Origin: Actinomycetota bacterium
Lineage (GTDB): Bacteria; Actinomycetota; Acidimicrobiia; Acidimicrobiales; Microtrichaceae
Assembly: GCA_018268735.1 (NCBI GenBank)
Contig: JAFDWA010000085.1
Span: forward strand, 1-6,713
DNA length: 6,713 bases
Reading direction: 5' to 3'
The notes under the pieces were generated by a model. The model had not been told where the DNA came from, ran no database searches, and saw only the letters and a program-made list of their open reading frames with translations. This document shows, piece after piece, positions 4,921 to 6,713 of this stretch. Numbering within the stretch: position 1 is the first letter of the stretch; every line of letters starts with the position of its first letter. The translations under genes were made by a program, and so were the position numbers.

Positions 4921-6116
4921 GCGTCGAGCAGGTGGCGGTCCTCGGGGCCGGCATGCACCCGTGGGGCAAGTGGGGACGCAACTTCGTCGAGTACGGCGTC
5001 GCGGCCGCCCGCGCGGCGCTGGCGGACGCCGGGATCGACTGGCGTGACATCGGCTTCGTCGCCGGCGCGGACACGATGCGCAACGGCTACCCCGGCTACG
5101 TGGCCGGTGCGACCTTCGCCCAGGCGCTCGGCTGGACGGGCATCCCCGTCACGAGCGCCTACGGGGCGTGCGCATCGGGCACCATGGCGATCGAGGCAGC
5201 CCGCCAGCGGATCCTCGCCGGCATGTGCGACGTCGCGCTCGTCGTCGGCGCCGACACCACGCCGAAGGGGTTCCTCAAGCCGAACAAGGGCGAGCGCGGC
5301 GACGACCCCGACTGGTTGCGCTTCCGGCTGATGGGTGCCACGAACCCCACCTACTTCGCGCTCTACGCGCGCCGTCGCATGGACCTCTACGGCGCGACCC
5401 CCGACGACTTCGCGCTCGTGAAGATCAAGAACGCCCGCAACGGGTTGGACAACCCGTACGCGCGCTACCGCAAGGAGGTCACCGCCGAAGACATCGCTGC
5501 GTCGCCGACGGTCGCGAGCCCGCTGCGCCTGCTCGACATCTGCGCGACCTCCGACGGTGGCGCAGCGCTCGTGTTGACCTCGATGGAGTACGCACGCCGT
5601 CACCTCGGTGGATCCGAGCCGACCGTGCGCGTGGCTGCGGTCAGCACGGTGACGCCCACCTTCCCGAACACCGTCATCGAGATGCCGAACTTCGCGACCG
5701 ACTCCGCGGCTGGCCTGCCGGTGCCGGATCGGACCTTCAAGCAGGCGATCGGTGCGGCAGCCTACGAGCAGGCCGGCATCGGACCCGACGACGTCGACGT
5801 CGCCGAGGTCTACGACCTCTCCACCGCGTTGGAGCTCGACTGGTACGAAGATCTCGGCTTCTGCGGAGCGGGCGAAGCCGAGAAGCTGCTGCGCGACGGG
5901 GTCACGCAGCTCGACGGCCGCCTTCCGGTCAACCCGTCGGGCGGCCTCGCCTGCTTCGGTGAGGCGGTCCCCGCCCAGGCGATCGCGCAGGTCTGCGAGA
6001 TCACCTGGCAGCTCCGCGGCCAGGCCGACGGTCGTCAGGTGAGCAACCCGCGTGTCGGCATCACGGCGAACCAGGGCCTGTTCGGCCACGGATCGAGCGT
6101 CATCCTGACGAGGTAG
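4917..6116 (+). CDS. SCP2/lipid-transfer-type thiolase-like protein without the HPxG histidine
   Basis: A 399-aa thiolase-superfamily protein acting on a CoA thioester. Seen: VAVLGAGMHPWGKWG (6-20), catalytic-Cys motif YGACASGTMAIEAA with C85, DVALVVGADTTPKG (105-118), LRLLDICATSDGGAALVLTS (203-222), the SCP2-type block EVYDLSTALELDWYEDLGF (297-315), NPSGGLACFGEAVPAQA (339-355) and NQGLFGHGSSVI (385-396). Classical thiolases have GHPxGA in the NPSGGL block; here it reads GEAVPA, so E349 replaces the His. The usual C-terminal Cys is also not evident. Aldolases such as Ltp2 likewise lack this His, so retro-aldol or other non-thiolytic chemistry is possible, but C85 remains and the reaction is open. 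The GTG at 4917 overlaps the OB-fold stop by 4 bases, with GGAGAGGG 7 nt upstream (4902-4909). It is probably the last gene of the unit, followed by a strong hairpin. Confidence 0.88.
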   Translation: MSVEQVAVLGAGMHPWGKWGRNFVEYGVAAARAALADAGIDWRDIGFVAGADTMRNGYPGYVAGATFAQALGWTGIPVTSAYGACASGTMAIEAARQRILAGMCDVALVVGADTTPKGFLKPNKGERGDDPDWLRFRLMGATNPTYFALYARRRMDLYGATPDDFALVKIKNARNGLDNPYARYRKEVTAEDIAASPTVASPLRLLDICATSDGGAALVLTSMEYARRHLGGSEPTVRVAAVSTVTPTFPNTVIEMPNFATDSAAGLPVPDRTFKQAIGAAAYEQAGIGPDDVDVAEVYDLSTALELDWYEDLGFCGAGEAEKLLRDGVTQLDGRLPVNPSGGLACFGEAVPAQAIAQVCEITWQLRGQADGRQVSNPRVGITANQGLFGHGSSVILTR

Positions 6117-6127
6117 CCGAGGCGACG

Positions 6128-6141
6128 GCTCAGATCTGAGC
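6128..6141. repeat. Perfect 14-bp palindrome after the thiolase gene
   Basis: GCTCAGATCTGAGC is a spacerless perfect palindrome 11 bp after the thiolase stop. TACGGT, resembling the -10 boxes in this window, follows at 6145-6150. With no gene starting here, it may be a protein-binding site or chance. Confidence 0.4.
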
Positions 6142-6179
6142 GCCTACGGTCGATGGGTGGAAGGGAACACCACCCGGCA

Positions 6180-6214
6180 CACGACACCTGGGGCCTTCGG
6201 GCCCCGGTGTCGTG
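6180..6214. terminator. Bidirectional hairpin terminator with UUCG loop
   Basis: CACGACACC, a bulged T and GGGGCC (6180-6195) pair perfectly with GGCCCCGGTGTCGTG (6200-6214) around the tetraloop TTCG (6196-6199). This gives 15 bp in all. It lies in the 141-bp gap between the convergent thiolase and MFS genes and could stop transcription from both sides. No T-tract follows on either strand, as is common for actinobacterial terminators. Confidence 0.8.
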
Positions 6215-6257
6215 GACCGATGCCGTGACCGACCCGCACCTCACCGCCGGGCCCACC

Positions 6258-6713
6258 TCACCGTCGACCCATGAGGACGAGCACCGGCACCGCTGCTGCG
6301 CACCCGGCGAGCAGCACGAGCCCGGCGGACACCCCGAACCTGCCGGCCACTGCGCCCACGACCCCCGGCCCGACCACCGAGCCGAGGTAGCCCATCGTGG
6401 TCACCGCACCGACGAGGACCCCGGGGCGCTCACGACCGCGACCCACCTCCGACATCAGCAGCGGCCAGCACACCGACACACCTCCCGCAGCGACGACGAG
6501 GCCGAAGGCCGCGACGACGACCTGCGAGACCGCTGCGAGCACGACGAGCCCGGCTGCGGCGACCGCGGCGCCGACCACGATCGCGCGACGCGCCGCGGCT
6601 GACGTCTCCACCTGCGACACCGAGAGGCGCGCGAGCACGGCGACGACGTACCCGAGGAACGCCCCGCCCGCGCCGACGAGCAGGCTCGCGTCCAGCTGAC
6701 CACGCAGCTGCAG
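6258..6713 (-). CDS. C-terminal half of an MFS transporter (partial, cut by window edge)
   Basis: The frame is open from the right edge to the TGA at 6260-6258, giving 151 residues of a longer protein. Alternating hydrophobic segments match about six membrane helices: LDASLLVGAGGAFLGYVVAV (7-26), AIVVGAAVAAAGLVVLAAV (43-61), VVVAAFGLVVAAGGVSVCW (64-82), GVLVGAVTTMGYLGSVVGPG (98-117), VVGAVAGRFGVSAGL (118-132), and AGCAAAVPVLVLM near the end. A short basic tail, GRR, follows. MTTMGYLGS/VGPG-like spacing resembles the TM10-TM11 region of major facilitator exporters. The polarity of transport and the substrate cannot be told. It converges with the thiolase operon and shares its terminator hairpin. 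Confidence 0.78.
   Translation of the reverse strand: MQLRGQLDASLLVGAGGAFLGYVVAVLARLSVSQVETSAAARRAIVVGAAVAAAGLVVLAAVSQVVVAAFGLVVAAGGVSVCWPLLMSEVGRGRERPGVLVGAVTTMGYLGSVVGPGVVGAVAGRFGVSAGLVLLAGCAAAVPVLVLMGRR

Noticed and set aside
4746..6089. A 447-codon minus-strand open frame antisense to the thiolase
   Set aside because: It has shadow-like Arg/Gly/Ala composition and no motifs, while the plus strand carries a complete thiolase-like protein.
6153..6602. Plus-strand open frame opposite the MFS gene
   Set aside because: It is His/Arg/Asp-rich without motifs, crosses the terminator hairpin and is antisense to clear membrane helices.
1..6713. CRISPR arrays, insertion sequences, integrases, attachment sites, rRNA and tRNA genes
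   Set aside because: No regularly spaced repeats, transposase or integrase motifs, terminal inverted repeats or RNA-gene signatures were seen.

Overview
The window is a high-GC stretch with strongly G/C-biased third codon positions, GTG starts, TANNNT-type -10 boxes placed 6-7 nt before start codons, and an F420-dependent-type oxidoreductase. Together these suggest an actinobacterium. The gene mix (tandem TetR, OB-fold protein plus SCP2-type thiolase, MSMEG_4141-type luciferase-like oxidoreductase) fits Acidimicrobiia or a mycobacteria-like lineage, but the exact taxon cannot be read from the sequence.

Layout, left to right. (1) Positions 1-105 (+) hold the probable last 34 codons of an unidentified gene. 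(2) A leftward two-gene operon follows: a 499-aa alkaline-phosphatase-superfamily hydrolase (1063-2562) and then a luciferase-like F420-dependent oxidoreductase (137-1036). (3) A 460-bp intergenic region (2563-3022) separates this operon from the rightward genes. It carries a tandem 14-bp repeat, a large minus-strand hairpin followed by a T-tract, and operator-like palindromes. (4) Next come a 440-aa regulator made of two TetR units in one chain (3023-4345), and a promoter with a perfect 15-bp palindrome. (5) That promoter serves a translationally coupled pair: a DUF35-type OB-fold protein without zinc cysteines (4432-4920) and an SCP2-type thiolase-like protein (4917-6116). (6) A 15-bp-stem hairpin with a UUCG loop sits between the thiolase and the convergent C-terminal half of an MFS transporter (6258-6713, minus strand, running off the edge).

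The rightward genes look like a small regulated module for acyl-CoA chemistry. The TetR-like protein would sense an effector, perhaps an acyl-CoA, and control itself and the OB-fold/thiolase pair. That pair is likely to act as one complex on a CoA thioester, by analogy with the Ltp2-ChsH2 steroid side-chain aldolase. The leftward operon pairs a phosphodiesterase or phosphatase with an F420 oxidoreductase; its substrate is unknown.

The most striking observation is in the phosphatase. Its sequence order is swapped relative to the superfamily: the part with the last metal-binding His and the usual C-terminal strand comes first, and the part with the nucleophile Thr and the other metal ligands comes second. 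An in-frame stop just upstream and the normal total length argue that this is a circular permutation and not a fragment.
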